Assembly (NCBI GenBank): GCA_020025545.1
Contig: JAHHRX010000016.1
Coordinates: 1 to 42,498, forward strand
Source of the DNA: Oscillospiraceae bacterium
GTDB taxonomy: Bacteria; Bacillota; Clostridia; Oscillospirales; Oscillospiraceae
Length of the DNA stretch: 42,498 nt
Direction of reading: 5' to 3'
The translations under genes and the position numbers were made by a program. Positions 22,994 to 31,720 of the stretch are shown in pieces (within the stretch, counting starts at the first letter, position 1; the number at the start of each line of letters is the position of its first letter). The notes below the pieces were generated by a model that worked only from the letters and a program-made list of their open reading frames with translations, had not been told where the DNA came from and ran no database searches.

Positions 22994-23839
22994 ATGGATC
23001 AACCCAAAGGCGGCATTATCAGCAAAACTTTCTATTATGCAAGCCGTATTGCGGATATGCATTTGGGGCTTTATGCCGCCAATGCCGGATACTTTATTGC
23101 GCTGTCGGTATTTCCTGCGCTGGTGCTGATCCTCAGCCTGCTGCGCTACACATCGCTGGACGCAGTGGATTTGCTTAACCTCTTGAAAGGTGTTCTGCCG
23201 GAGGCGCTGCTCCCGGCGGCGGAAAGACTGCTTGTGAATACTTACGCGCACACCTCCACCGCTATGGTGTCCGTGTCAGCAATCGGCGCCCTCTGGTCAG
23301 CGAGCCGGGGTATTTACGGTCTGCTTACGGGACTCAATGCCATTTACGGTGTGGATGAAGACCGGGGTTACCTGTATACCCGCGCGATCAGCATGTTTTA
23401 TACTTTCCTTTTCCTGCTTGTGCTGCTGCTGACGCTGGTGCTCAGCGTGTTCGGCGAATCGATCTTGCATCACCTGATACCCCATAAAAGCGATTGGTGG
23501 CAGCTTGTGGAAAGCGTGATTGACTTCCGATTTATTCTACTGCTGGTGTTGCAGACGGGGCTGTTCACTGCCATGTTCATGGCCTTCCCCAATCAGCGCA
23601 ACAACTTGCGTGACAGCCTTCCCGGCGCATTGATTGCATCTTGCGGATGGCTTTTGTTTTCTGATATTTTTTCCGTTTATGTGGGATATTTCACCGATTA
23701 TTCCAGTATTTTCGGCTCTGTTTATGCGGTTGCCCTTAGTATGCTGTGGCTTTACTTCTGCCTGTTCATTGTGTTTCTGGGCGGCGGTATCAACCGGCTG
23801 ATGATTGAGCACAAGCGCAGCTGTGTGGGAAGATTGTAA
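22994..23839 (+). CDS. YihY/BrkB family integral membrane protein
   Basis: This 281-residue membrane protein belongs to the YihY (BrkB, UPF0761) family. About six hydrophobic segments are visible, at roughly residues 30-48, 88-110, 132-152, 178-198, 210-230 and 240-262. The GYFIALSVFPALVLILSLL start and the SMLWLYFCLFIVFLGGGINRL end are typical of the family. The function is unknown; the old label ribonuclease BN was a misassignment. ATG 22994 has AAGGAGG 7 nt upstream. It is followed by the DUF5685 and J-domain genes in the same direction, and the three probably form one operon. Confidence 0.88.
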   Translation: MDQPKGGIISKTFYYASRIADMHLGLYAANAGYFIALSVFPALVLILSLLRYTSLDAVDLLNLLKGVLPEALLPAAERLLVNTYAHTSTAMVSVSAIGALWSASRGIYGLLTGLNAIYGVDEDRGYLYTRAISMFYTFLFLLVLLLTLVLSVFGESILHHLIPHKSDWWQLVESVIDFRFILLLVLQTGLFTAMFMAFPNQRNNLRDSLPGALIASCGWLLFSDIFSVYVGYFTDYSSIFGSVYAVALSMLWLYFCLFIVFLGGGINRLMIEHKRSCVGRL

Positions 23840-23907
23840 AATTTATCGTCCCATTCATGGGGTGTTCACATTCCCCGGATAGGATACAGAAGAAAGGGGC
23901 GGTTGGC

Positions 23908-24738
23908 TTGTTCGGATTTGTTACTGCCATTTACAGCGAACTCAATACAGAAGAAAAAGACCGGTACAGTGCGGTTTACTGTGGCATCTGCCGCCGGATT
24001 CGGGAGCAGTCCTCCCAGATGTCCCGGCTGGGCCTGAGCTATGACATGGCATTTCTGGCGCTGCTGCTGTCATCTCTTTATGAACCGGAGGAGGAAAGCG
24101 GCAATCGTGCCTGTGCCCTGCACCCCGTGCGTCCCCGGGGCTGGGTGGATAATGAATTTGTCCGCTATGCGGCGGATATGAATGTGGCGCTGGCGTACTA
24201 TAACGCTTTGGACGACTGGAATGATGACAGAAAATTCACTGCCAAGATCCAGAGCCGTATTTTCGGCAAGAAGTATGACCGGATCCGGCAGCAATTCCCC
24301 CGGCAGTGCAAGGCCATTGCCGACTGCATTGAAGCCCTTGGCGCTCTGGAAAAAGAGAACTGCCCCAGTGCGGATCTCACCGCCAACTGTTTCGGAAAGC
24401 TTATGGCTGAGCTTTTTGTTTACCGGGAGGATATGTGGGCGCCGATCCTGCGGCAGATGGGCATGGCGCTGGGAAGATTCATTTACTTAGCAGATGCGGC
24501 GGTGGATTACCGTCGGGATGAGAAAAAGAAAAAGTACAATCCTTTCCTTGCCACCGCAACCGGAGAAGACTGGAAAAGATGGGAAGAGTATCTGGTGCTT
24601 GCCATGGCAAAATGCACGGAGGAGTTTGAAAAGCTGCCTTTGGTGCAGGATAAGAGCTTGCTGGATCACATCCTTTACAGTGGTGTGTGGAGCAATTTCA
24701 GGCGAAAGCAGAAAAAGAGTCAGGAGGAAGCGCAGTGA
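23908..24738 (+). CDS. DUF5685 family protein
   Basis: The 276-residue protein resembles the DUF5685 family of Clostridia, with an N-terminal FGFVTAIYSELNTEEKDRYSAVYCGICRRIREQS segment that includes a CxxC-type pair. No signal peptide or clear membrane segment is seen, and the C-terminal part is rich in Lys, Glu and aromatic residues. Function is unknown. I choose the TTG at 23908 because the family usually starts with the MFGY-type sequence, while a frame beginning at 23857 carries unrelated residues. Its stop overlaps the GTG of the following J-domain gene (GTGA at 24735-24738), so the two are translationally coupled and may act together. Confidence 0.75.
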   Translation: MFGFVTAIYSELNTEEKDRYSAVYCGICRRIREQSSQMSRLGLSYDMAFLALLLSSLYEPEEESGNRACALHPVRPRGWVDNEFVRYAADMNVALAYYNALDDWNDDRKFTAKIQSRIFGKKYDRIRQQFPRQCKAIADCIEALGALEKENCPSADLTANCFGKLMAELFVYREDMWAPILRQMGMALGRFIYLADAAVDYRRDEKKKKYNPFLATATGEDWKRWEEYLVLAMAKCTEEFEKLPLVQDKSLLDHILYSGVWSNFRRKQKKSQEEAQ

Positions 24739-25385
24739 TAGACGATCCTTATAAGGTCCTTGGAGTCAGTCCGGATGCCTCTGACGATGAAATCAAGCGG
24801 GCATACCGCCAGCTTGCCAAAAAGTATCACCCGGATCTGCACCCGGGAGATGCCGAGGCTGCGAAGAAAATGCAGGAGATCAACGCTGCCTATGAGCAGA
24901 TCAAGAATCCTGAAAAGGCAGCCCCTCGATACGGCGGTCAAAGCAGCTACGGCGGCTATGGGCCTTACGGCTACGATCCCTTCGGCGGATATCAAAACGG
25001 CAGCTATCGCCGCAGCGATTCTTCCGATCAGTTTGAGGCGGCGGCTTATCGCTATGTGGTTTTCGGCAGATATCAGGAGGCACTGAATATTCTGAACAAT
25101 GCCACGCAGCGCAGCGCCAGATGGTATTATGTCAGTGCGCTTGCCAATGACGGCTTGGGCAACCAGGTCACGGCGCTGGAGCATATCCGCAAGGCAGTTT
25201 CCATGGAGCCGGACAATCCGGAATATTTGCAGGTGCTTCGGGAAATCGAACAGGGCGGTGCGGCTTACCGGCGGCACGCGCAGAACTTCGGTGGCTTTAC
25301 CATGCGGAGTACCCCCTGCACCAACTTTTTGCTTTGCTGGTTCTGCAATCTGTTTTGCTGCGGCAGACCTTTCTGCTGCTGCTAA
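24735..25385 (+). CDS. J-domain protein with TPR-like middle and Cys-rich tail
   Basis: The 216-residue protein opens with a J domain (PYKVLGVSPDASDDEIKRAYRQL, HPD at 32-34), the Hsp70 co-chaperone module. A Gly/Tyr-rich linker (roughly residues 70-95) leads to a TPR-like helical region (residues about 100-175: RYVVFGRYQEALNILNN and so on). The protein ends in a hydrophobic cysteine-rich tail that includes FCCGRPFCCC. It lacks the zinc-finger and C-terminal domains of DnaJ proper. The start is GTG 24735, 7 nt after AGGAGG and overlapping the DUF5685 stop. The tail could anchor the protein to membranes or bind metal (inference). A terminator follows. Confidence 0.85.
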   Translation: MIDDPYKVLGVSPDASDDEIKRAYRQLAKKYHPDLHPGDAEAAKKMQEINAAYEQIKNPEKAAPRYGGQSSYGGYGPYGYDPFGGYQNGSYRRSDSSDQFEAAAYRYVVFGRYQEALNILNNATQRSARWYYVSALANDGLGNQVTALEHIRKAVSMEPDNPEYLQVLREIEQGGAAYRRHAQNFGGFTMRSTPCTNFLLCWFCNLFCCGRPFCCC

Positions 25386-25395
25386 TAAGAAAGTA

Positions 25396-25431
25396 ATTGC
25401 GCAGTATCCCAAGGGATACTGCGCAATTTTT
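25396..25431 (+). terminator. Intrinsic terminator after the J-domain gene
   Basis: ATTGCGCAGTATCC and GGATACTGCGCAAT pair in a 14-bp perfect stem, followed by a T-run from 25427. The convergent SLH gene stops here, and its last codons overlap the 3' edge of the hairpin. Confidence 0.9.
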
Positions 25432-26632
25432 ATTGATAGAGCTTAAGGCCCGGGGCATCCGGTGCCAGACAGCTGGCGCTGTACAGCATGGTTGCTACCT
25501 GTCCGCGGTTAAGGGTGCCGTCGGCAGATACGGCAATACCGTTTTGGTTCATGGCGGTAACTGCTGCGGCAGCCCAATCGGGAAGCGGATTTTCACTTTC
25601 CTCGGCACCGGTGGAGACGGAAAGATCCAGTGCATTTTGCAGGATCACCGCCGCTTCCGCGCCTGTGATGGGATTTTCAAAGCCAAGGGCACCGGTGTCG
25701 GACACGGGCAGGCCCTTGGTGAGTCCGGAACGCATTGCGGCTGCCAGATAGGGCTTGAGCCAGCCGGGTACTTCATCCGTATATCCGGTAAACTCGGCAT
25801 CTTCATCCACAGGGATTCCCAGCGTCTTGAGGGTCATGGTGATAAATTCCCCTTTGGATACGGGCTTATCTGCATGGAAACAGTATTCGCCGCCCACCTG
25901 CTCGCCAACGAATAGGCCGGTGTTTTTCATCCACTCCGCTGCGAAGCGGCAGGAGGAGCCCAGAGTGTCGGTGTATTGCACGCTGTCGGCAGGCTTCAGA
26001 ATCCGAACGGTTACCGTGGCTTCCCGGGAGACATTGCCCGCCGGGTCGGCGGCAGTGAAGGTAAAGGAATCCACGCCAACCTTATTCTTTTTGGGGGTGT
26101 AGAGGAAGCTGCCGTCCTCCCTCAGCTGAACCTCACCGCGCTTGGGCGGACGGGTTACAGTGAAGGTCAGAGCCTTGCCCTCCGGTTCGGTGACCTTCAA
26201 AAGTCCCTCGTTGGGGAGATTTTTGTAGGTCTCCAGAACGCTGTCCTCAGCCACGGGGGCTTTGTCCTGCTTGCCCCGAATGGAAATGGTCATAGCCGAG
26301 GCGGGGGCTACCCGATTTTTATAGATGGGCAGAAAGGTGACAACGGCCTCCCGGTCGGACTCGGTGCGCAGAGGGGAAAAGGTCATTTGGGCAATCTGCT
26401 CAGAGGAGAGAATATCCCCCGGATGCAGCACCCGCTGCCCCAGCATGATGGTGCCGGATGCGGCGTCCGGCAGTGCGGTGATGCAGATGCCCTCCAGTTT
26501 TTCATCGGAAAAATCCTCGGGATTGAAGCAGTAGACGCTGTCGCAATCCACTTCCAGTGCCGAAGCACCTACACAGAGGCTTGCGGTGCACAGCAGCGCC
26601 GCAAGCAGCGAGATTGTTCGCTTACGGAACAT
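25430..26632 (-). CDS. Secreted S-layer homology (SLH) protein with an Ig-like domain
   Basis: The 400-residue protein starts with a signal peptide (residues 1-25, cleavage likely after ASA). A region to about residue 120 has no clear match, a cadherin/Ig-like tail domain of the VCBS type spans about 125-212 (GEVQLREDGSFLYTPKKNKVGVDSFTFTAADPAG), and residues about 220-390 form three SLH-like units, with FAAEWMKNTGLFVGE, KPYLAAAMRSGLTKGLP and AVTAMNQNGIAVSADGTLNRGQVATML visible. SLH units bind pyruvylated secondary wall polymers, so the protein is probably wall-anchored by its C-terminus. ATG 26632 follows AGGAGG. Its exact substrate or partner is unknown. Context gives little help. Confidence 0.85.
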   Translation of the reverse strand: MFRKRTISLLAALLCTASLCVGASALEVDCDSVYCFNPEDFSDEKLEGICITALPDAASGTIMLGQRVLHPGDILSSEQIAQMTFSPLRTESDREAVVTFLPIYKNRVAPASAMTISIRGKQDKAPVAEDSVLETYKNLPNEGLLKVTEPEGKALTFTVTRPPKRGEVQLREDGSFLYTPKKNKVGVDSFTFTAADPAGNVSREATVTVRILKPADSVQYTDTLGSSCRFAAEWMKNTGLFVGEQVGGEYCFHADKPVSKGEFITMTLKTLGIPVDEDAEFTGYTDEVPGWLKPYLAAAMRSGLTKGLPVSDTGALGFENPITGAEAAVILQNALDLSVSTGAEESENPLPDWAAAAVTAMNQNGIAVSADGTLNRGQVATMLYSASCLAPDAPGLKLYQ

Positions 26633-26689
26633 AGAAATACCTCCTGTATTTGGTTTTCGGAGGTAGTGTTTGCCATTTGCGGCAAAACT

Positions 26690-26726
26690 ATTCAGAAAAA
26701 GAAAGAGGGAAGCATCTGCTTCCCTC
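26690..26726 (-). terminator. Intrinsic terminator of the hup-rqcP operon
   Basis: On the minus strand GAGGGAAGC and GCTTCCCTC (26705-26726) form a 9-bp stem with a 4-nt loop, followed by TTTCTTTTTC. It lies 4 nt after the rqcP stop. Confidence 0.88.
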
Positions 26727-26730
26727 TGTT

Positions 26731-26970
26731 TCAGATCTGTCGGTACATGGTGTCGGCATCGTCCTTTCGGACGGTTTCAGCCACCTGCAAAACCTCTACG
26801 GCGATGGCTCTGGAACCCATGCTGATCTCAATTTTGTCGCCGGGCTTCACTTCATATCCGGCTTTGGCCACCCGGCCGTTGACGCTGATGCGACCGTTGT
26901 CGCAGGCTTCGTTGGCCACTGTGCGGCGCTTAATGAGCCGGGATACCTTCAGAAACTTGTCTAAACGCAT
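26731..26970 (-). CDS. rqcP: S4-domain ribosome quality-control protein RqcP (YabO/Hsp15-like)
   Basis: The 79-residue protein is essentially one S4 RNA-binding domain: MRLDKFLKVSRLIKRRTVANEACDNGRISVNG and VAKAGYEVKPGDKIEIS. RqcP (YabO in Bacillus) helps RqcH add alanine tails to stalled nascent chains on 50S subunits. It starts one nt after the hup stop (TAACATG), and the flippase-hup-rqcP order resembles the yabM-yabN-yabO region of Bacillus. Hsp15 of proteobacteria is the nearest alternative name. Length and domain match, and confidence is high on family, somewhat lower on exact role. Confidence 0.85.
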   Translation of the reverse strand: MRLDKFLKVSRLIKRRTVANEACDNGRISVNGRVAKAGYEVKPGDKIEISMGSRAIAVEVLQVAETVRKDDADTMYRQI

Positions 26971-26971
26971 G

Positions 26972-27247
26972 TTATTTACCTACGATGTCTTTCAGACTCT
27001 TGCTGGCCTTAAAGGCGGGCACACGGGTTGCAGGAATCTCGATGGGCTCTTTGGTGTGGGGGTTGCGGCCGATCCGGGATTCCCGATCCTTGGTTTCAAA
27101 AATGCCAAAGCCGGACAGCTGCACACGGTCACCGGATGCCAGTGCGGAGGTGATGGTGTCGATGGCGGCGTTGATGACCCGCTCGGCGTCCTTCTTGCTG
27201 ATGCCGGACTGCTCAGCGGCAGCGGCAATGAGTTCTGTTTTATTCAT
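26972..27247 (-). CDS. hup: HU family DNA-binding protein
   Basis: The 91-residue protein is a bacterial HU nucleoid protein, which binds and bends DNA without strong sequence preference. The N-terminal MNKTELIAAAAEQSGISKKDAERV and the DNA-binding arm GIFETKDRESRIGRNPHTKEPIEI are typical. It is preceded by AGAGAGGG and immediately followed by rqcP. The gene lies about 75 nt after the flippase and may share its transcript or have its own promoter in the AT-rich gap. Confidence 0.95.
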   Translation of the reverse strand: MNKTELIAAAAEQSGISKKDAERVINAAIDTITSALASGDRVQLSGFGIFETKDRESRIGRNPHTKEPIEIPATRVPAFKASKSLKDIVGK

Positions 27248-27322
27248 AATTTACCCTCTCTTCTAATCCATACGAAGTCATACTAAATTATCATATTTTC
27301 ACCCTGAATGCAAGGCATTTTT

Positions 27323-28921
27323 TTATAAATGCAGGAAAGTCGCAATTTTATCGCCCTTAGGCAGCAGCAGACAGTCCTCTCGGGTAATGGCTTTGAACTT
27401 GACAGCTGCCAGCAGGTATACGATGCCGCCCACCAGAATGGGCACAGCGCAGGCGATGATGCGGTTCATGTCGGCACCCAGCAGCATGACCAGCAGCTTC
27501 CAGGCACCGAAGACGAATACGCCCATAACTGCGGCGGCTGCGAAGGCACGGATCATATTGCGCAAAATGGCGGGAGGGTCTTTGAAAACCCGACGCAGAG
27601 TAAAGAGGTTCAGTATGGTGATGCTGATATAGCACATGAGGTTTGCAGCGGCAGCACCTACAATGCCGATGGAAGGATTCCCTGTCAGCACATACACCAG
27701 AATCAGCTTCAAACCTCCGCCCACAAACATATTGATTACCGGCAGCCGCTCGTGTCCCCGGGCCTGCATAATTGCGTTTGTCAGCAGTACAAGGGGATTG
27801 AAGATGACACCGATGCCGAGAATCGTCATCATCCGGGTGGCAAGCACCAGATTTTCTCCCTGATAGCCGCCCAGCAGAGCGGTGACGGGCTGCGCCAGCA
27901 GCGTCAGGCCGAAGGCACAGGGCATGGCAATGAGAGCTGTGATTCGGGCGGCGGATTCCTCCGTAGCTCTTGCTGCGGCTGTATTACCCACCGTAAGCTG
28001 TGCGGTGATGGCGGGAATGGCGCTGATGGTAATGGGCGTAACGAAGGCGCAGGGCATATTCAAAATAGTGATAGCCATGGAATAGATGCCGCGCTGTACA
28101 TCTGCCTGCTTCTGAGTCAGAAAGCCCAGCAGCTGCGTCATGTAGATCTTGGTGTCCAGCACCGTCAAAATCTGAAGTCCTGCGGAGCCGATGGTGATGG
28201 GAATGGCAATGGCCAGAAGACATTTGGCGATGTCCTTGGCGGCAATCGTATCCTCCGGGCTGTCGGGAAGATCTGCATAGGATTTCCGGAAGCAGCTATT
28301 GAGGTAAACAGATGATGCAAGACAGCTCATGGTCACGCCGAAAATGGCGGCACCGGCCGCCAGAGCAACGCTGCCTGTATAAATTTTAACCAGAACTGCG
28401 GCGACTATACCCACAACCAGCTTGAAGACCGCTTCGATGATCTGGGAGATGGAGGTGGGGAACATATTGCTCTGCCCCTGGAAGAACCCGCGGTAGGTAC
28501 TCATGAGGCACACAAGGAAGCAGCAGGGACCCAGGGCACCGATGGCAGCCCAGGCGTCGGGCTGCTTCTGGAAGGCTGCCAGCTGCCGGCAGAAAACCGT
28601 CATCAGCACGCTGCCTACCAGTCCCAGCGTCAGGAAAATGGCACGGGAAACCCGATAGATCTTCCGCATCTGGCGGTAATGCCCAAGGGAATTGGCCTGA
28701 GAAATCAGTCGGCTCATAGCCACCGGCAGTCCGGCGGTGGAGATCATCAGCAGCACGGTGTAGATATCATAGGCGGTGCTGTAATAGCCGAAGCCCTCTT
28801 CATTGATAATGGCATTGAGAGGAATCTTATAGAGGGCACCGAAAACCTTTACAATTGCGGTTGCAATTGCCAGCAGCATGGTGCCATGGATGAAGGACTG
28901 CTTTTTCTGCGTATTAGACAT
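27323..28921 (-). CDS. Polysaccharide/lipid flippase of the SpoVB/YabM (MVF/MOP) family
   Basis: This 532-residue integral membrane protein has about 14 hydrophobic segments and the MOP-superfamily pattern of SpoVB-like lipid-linked oligosaccharide flippases, including IVKVFGALYKIPLNAIINEEGFGYYSTAYDIY and ISTAGLPVAMSRLISQ near the N-terminus. Relatives include SpoVB (spore cortex), YabM/AmJ-like lipid II flippases and Wzx-like exporters, so the substrate is not certain. The start is ATG 28921 after AGGAGG; a longer frame starts at 28996 but has no support. Its first 8 nt overlap the end of the upstream amidohydrolase gene, indicating translational coupling. Placement next to hup-rqcP recalls the yabM region. 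Confidence 0.88.
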   Translation of the reverse strand: MSNTQKKQSFIHGTMLLAIATAIVKVFGALYKIPLNAIINEEGFGYYSTAYDIYTVLLMISTAGLPVAMSRLISQANSLGHYRQMRKIYRVSRAIFLTLGLVGSVLMTVFCRQLAAFQKQPDAWAAIGALGPCCFLVCLMSTYRGFFQGQSNMFPTSISQIIEAVFKLVVGIVAAVLVKIYTGSVALAAGAAIFGVTMSCLASSVYLNSCFRKSYADLPDSPEDTIAAKDIAKCLLAIAIPITIGSAGLQILTVLDTKIYMTQLLGFLTQKQADVQRGIYSMAITILNMPCAFVTPITISAIPAITAQLTVGNTAAARATEESAARITALIAMPCAFGLTLLAQPVTALLGGYQGENLVLATRMMTILGIGVIFNPLVLLTNAIMQARGHERLPVINMFVGGGLKLILVYVLTGNPSIGIVGAAAANLMCYISITILNLFTLRRVFKDPPAILRNMIRAFAAAAVMGVFVFGAWKLLVMLLGADMNRIIACAVPILVGGIVYLLAAVKFKAITREDCLLLPKGDKIATFLHL

Positions 28922-30257
28922 GGTGGCCTCCTGATACTTCATTGGGATTCTCTGCGAAGATGTGCGGAATGGCGTAGGTTGCCAGTTCTTCCACAACCTT
29001 TTGCAGGTCGATGGTGGGGAAGCGGCCGTTCTGGTAGAGAATTTTGCCTCTTACCATGGTCATAGCCACATCGCCGCCTTTGGCACTGAAGCACAGGGCA
29101 TTCAGTACATTGTGGCAGGGCATCAGATGGGGAGCGGAGAAATCTACCAGACAAAGGTCGGCATCCATACCGATCTTGATCATGCCGGCGCTTTCGGCAC
29201 GCCCCTGTGCCTTCGCACCGCAGACCGTCGCCATCATAAGGGCGGCAGGCGCGGGAAGAGCGGAGGCATCGCCGCCCTTGGCCCGTGTGGCAAGGGAAAT
29301 GCCCCGGATTACCTCGAACAGATCCATGTTGCCGGATTCAACGACACCGCCGGTGCCGAGAGCCACATTCATGCCGTTTTGCACACATTCCAGCACCGGG
29401 GTGGTGCTGCGGCCGTTTTTGGCAGCGGCGATGGGACAGGCCACGGCAGTGGCCTTGTGTTTGCCCAGAATTTTCTGCTCCTCAGGAGAGAGGAAGCCAC
29501 AGTCCGTTGCGGTGACCGGTACATGAAACACTCCGTGACAGTTCAGAAGCTCGCCGGGGCCAAGCCCGGTGCGATCCATGCAGGAATCCACTTCCTGCTG
29601 CGTCTGGGCAAGGTGGAGCTGGAAGCCCAGCTTCTTTTCGTCGGCATAGCCCACAAGGGCTTCCCAGAGCTTAAAATTGCTGGTGTACTCGGCGTAGATG
29701 CCTGCATCAATGCGGATGCGCCCGTCATCGTAGCCGTTCCACTTGTCGGTAATCCGGCACAGCTCCTGACACTGCTCATCCGTATCAAAGTCAAAATCTT
29801 CGTTCTGATCGATGAATCGATAGGCACACAGAGCCAGATTGGCCTTGATGCCGGATTCTGCCACGGCCTCGGCGGTGGCATCGGGGTAGTAGTAGAGGTC
29901 GGAAACGGAGGTGATGCCGAACCGCAGACACTCCGCAATGCCCATGAGGGCAGCAGCCTTGGCACAGCGGGAGTCCATTTTGTCCTCCAGCTTCAGCTGG
30001 GAATCCAGCGCCTCGGCGCAGGAAAGGTCGTCGAAATAGCTGCGCAGGGCGGTCGCTGCCAGATGGGTGTGGCAGTTTACAAGACCCGGCATCAGCACCA
30101 TGCCGGTGCCGTCTACGATGGTTTTGGGCTGTTCCTCCGGAGCAGTCTTGCCCAAATAGGCGATTTTACCCTGGGAAACGCCTAAGTATGCGCCGAACAG
30201 GACTTCCATCCGTTCATTCATGGTCACAATAGTGACATTGGAAATCAAAGTATCCAT
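28914..30257 (-). CDS. Amidohydrolase of the MtaD/SsnA group lacking the metal-binding Asp
   Basis: The 447-residue protein is homologous along its length to TIM-barrel amidohydrolases such as MtaD (S-adenosylhomocysteine/methylthioadenosine deaminase), SsnA and chlorohydrolases. The first metal pair is kept (H63-T-H65 in LVNCHTH), as are H215 in QLHLAQT and H241 in LNCHGVFH. The Glu after HLA, which contacts the purine in MtaD, is Q218, and the metal-binding Asp in the usual GTDG motif is a glycine (GTGG, G303). The frame is intact, so the change is a substitution and not a frameshift. The protein may be inactive on adenosine-type substrates or have another chemistry. It begins at ATG 30257, one nt after the hemZ stop. 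Family certain, exact role unknown. Confidence 0.8.
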   Translation of the reverse strand: MDTLISNVTIVTMNERMEVLFGAYLGVSQGKIAYLGKTAPEEQPKTIVDGTGMVLMPGLVNCHTHLAATALRSYFDDLSCAEALDSQLKLEDKMDSRCAKAAALMGIAECLRFGITSVSDLYYYPDATAEAVAESGIKANLALCAYRFIDQNEDFDFDTDEQCQELCRITDKWNGYDDGRIRIDAGIYAEYTSNFKLWEALVGYADEKKLGFQLHLAQTQQEVDSCMDRTGLGPGELLNCHGVFHVPVTATDCGFLSPEEQKILGKHKATAVACPIAAAKNGRSTTPVLECVQNGMNVALGTGGVVESGNMDLFEVIRGISLATRAKGGDASALPAPAALMMATVCGAKAQGRAESAGMIKIGMDADLCLVDFSAPHLMPCHNVLNALCFSAKGGDVAMTMVRGKILYQNGRFPTIDLQKVVEELATYAIPHIFAENPNEVSGGHHV

Positions 30258-30258
30258 A

Positions 30259-31689
30259 TCAGATGCTTCCTTTCATCAGTTCAAACAGTTCTTCCTTCTG
30301 CCGAAGCACCTCCGGCAGCATATCAATGTACTGCTCCGGGAACTTGGGGTTGTGGAATCTGCGCAATGTTCCGTCGGGAAGGTTGACTTTATTCATACCG
30401 CCGCCGCCAAGGGACAAAATGGTATGCAGCTCTTCCATCATATAGATGTTATACAGACAGTCGAGGCCGTCCCGGCTCCAGCCTACATTTTCAAAGGAAC
30501 CGGACATATATTTCTGCCGATACAGGTAATAAGGGCGGTAGTTCAGTTTACGCAGGGTATCCCCGGCATATTCAACCATCCTTGCCACCTCACCGGGGGC
30601 GGAAAGTCCCTGCCGGTTTCCAAAAAGATCGGCGCCTTTCTTCAGGGCTAAGGTGTGGACGGTGATGTTGGCAGGATCGAGAGCGGCAATTTCGTCCAGC
30701 GAGCGGCAGAAGCCTTCGTATGTATCCGTGGGAAGTCCCGCAATGAGATCCATGTTGATGGCGGTGAAACCGGCATCCTTTGCCCAGTGGTAGGCAGTGA
30801 CCACATCCGCTGCCTTGTGGGGACGGTGGCAGGCGTCCAGCACACTGTCGATCATGGTCTGGGGATTGATGCTCATGCGGTCTGCCCCGTGCGCATGAAT
30901 GGCCAGCAGCTTTTCCGGGCTTAATGTATCCGGACGACCGCCTTCCACCGTAAATTCGATACAGCGGGAGAGGTCAAAAACATCCCGAATGGTGTCCAGC
31001 AGCAGACTGATCTGCCGGGTGTTCAGGGTGGTGGGGGTGCCGCCGCCGATGTAGATGGTGCGAAGCTGGCGGCCTGATTTTTCCAGCAGCTTTCCGGTGA
31101 CGGTGATTTCCTGCAAAAGTGCCTGCAGATACGGCTCAATCAGCTCTGCGTGCTTACCGATGGTGTGGCTTACAAAGCTGCAGTAAGAGCAGCGGGTGGG
31201 ACAGAAGGGAATACCGATGTAGAGGGAAATATCCTCTTTTCGGGAAAGCTGCGCCGCTTTTACCGTGGACGAAGAGCAGTCCAGTGCCAGCCTTCGCCGC
31301 TGCGGCGTCACATAGTACACATCTTTCAGAAGCTTTTCGGCGGTTTTCTCCGTACCGCCCTGCAAAAGATGCTTGGTGGTAAGCTTGGTGGGGCGTACTC
31401 CGGCAATGGCGCCCCAAGGGGGAAGCGCCGGAAGAAGCCGGATGGCAGCCAGATAGAAGCTCTGCTGCAGCAGCTGCCGCCGGGCAGGGACGGTTTCCTT
31501 TTCTGCAAGGAGCCGCTTTCTGGCGGTGACGGTTTTGCCGTCCTGAGAAATGGTGGTGACAGCGGTGAGCCAGTGATTGCCCCGCAGGAGACGGGACACC
31601 GCCTGCCCCTGGGCTTCGGGGCCGAAGAGGGACATTTGCAGCTGTTCCACCGGGTATCGGTCTTGGTGACCGATGAGTGTTAATTCCAT
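30259..31689 (-). CDS. hemZ: HemZ-type radical SAM protein (coproporphyrinogen dehydrogenase family)
   Basis: The 476-residue protein has a long N-terminal region (about residues 1-155, GAIAGVRPTKLTTKHLL motif near 93) and a radical SAM core with the cluster ligands C163, C167 and C170 in IPFCPTRCSYCSF. TIYIGGGTPTTL and DLIAGLPTDTYEGF follow as in HemN-like enzymes. HemZ relatives are annotated as oxygen-independent coproporphyrinogen III oxidases, yet in many anaerobes the true activity is unknown; heme synthesis genes were not seen nearby. It is flanked by the MBL hydrolase and the amidohydrolase, and the recJ-relA-dtd-MBL-hemZ order is a widespread clostridial arrangement. Confidence 0.88.
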   Translation of the reverse strand: MELTLIGHQDRYPVEQLQMSLFGPEAQGQAVSRLLRGNHWLTAVTTISQDGKTVTARKRLLAEKETVPARRQLLQQSFYLAAIRLLPALPPWGAIAGVRPTKLTTKHLLQGGTEKTAEKLLKDVYYVTPQRRRLALDCSSSTVKAAQLSRKEDISLYIGIPFCPTRCSYCSFVSHTIGKHAELIEPYLQALLQEITVTGKLLEKSGRQLRTIYIGGGTPTTLNTRQISLLLDTIRDVFDLSRCIEFTVEGGRPDTLSPEKLLAIHAHGADRMSINPQTMIDSVLDACHRPHKAADVVTAYHWAKDAGFTAINMDLIAGLPTDTYEGFCRSLDEIAALDPANITVHTLALKKGADLFGNRQGLSAPGEVARMVEYAGDTLRKLNYRPYYLYRQKYMSGSFENVGWSRDGLDCLYNIYMMEELHTILSLGGGGMNKVNLPDGTLRRFHNPKFPEQYIDMLPEVLRQKEELFELMKGSI

Positions 31690-31720
31690 AAAGAACCCTT
31701 TCTTGCTCCCGGAGGGGAGA

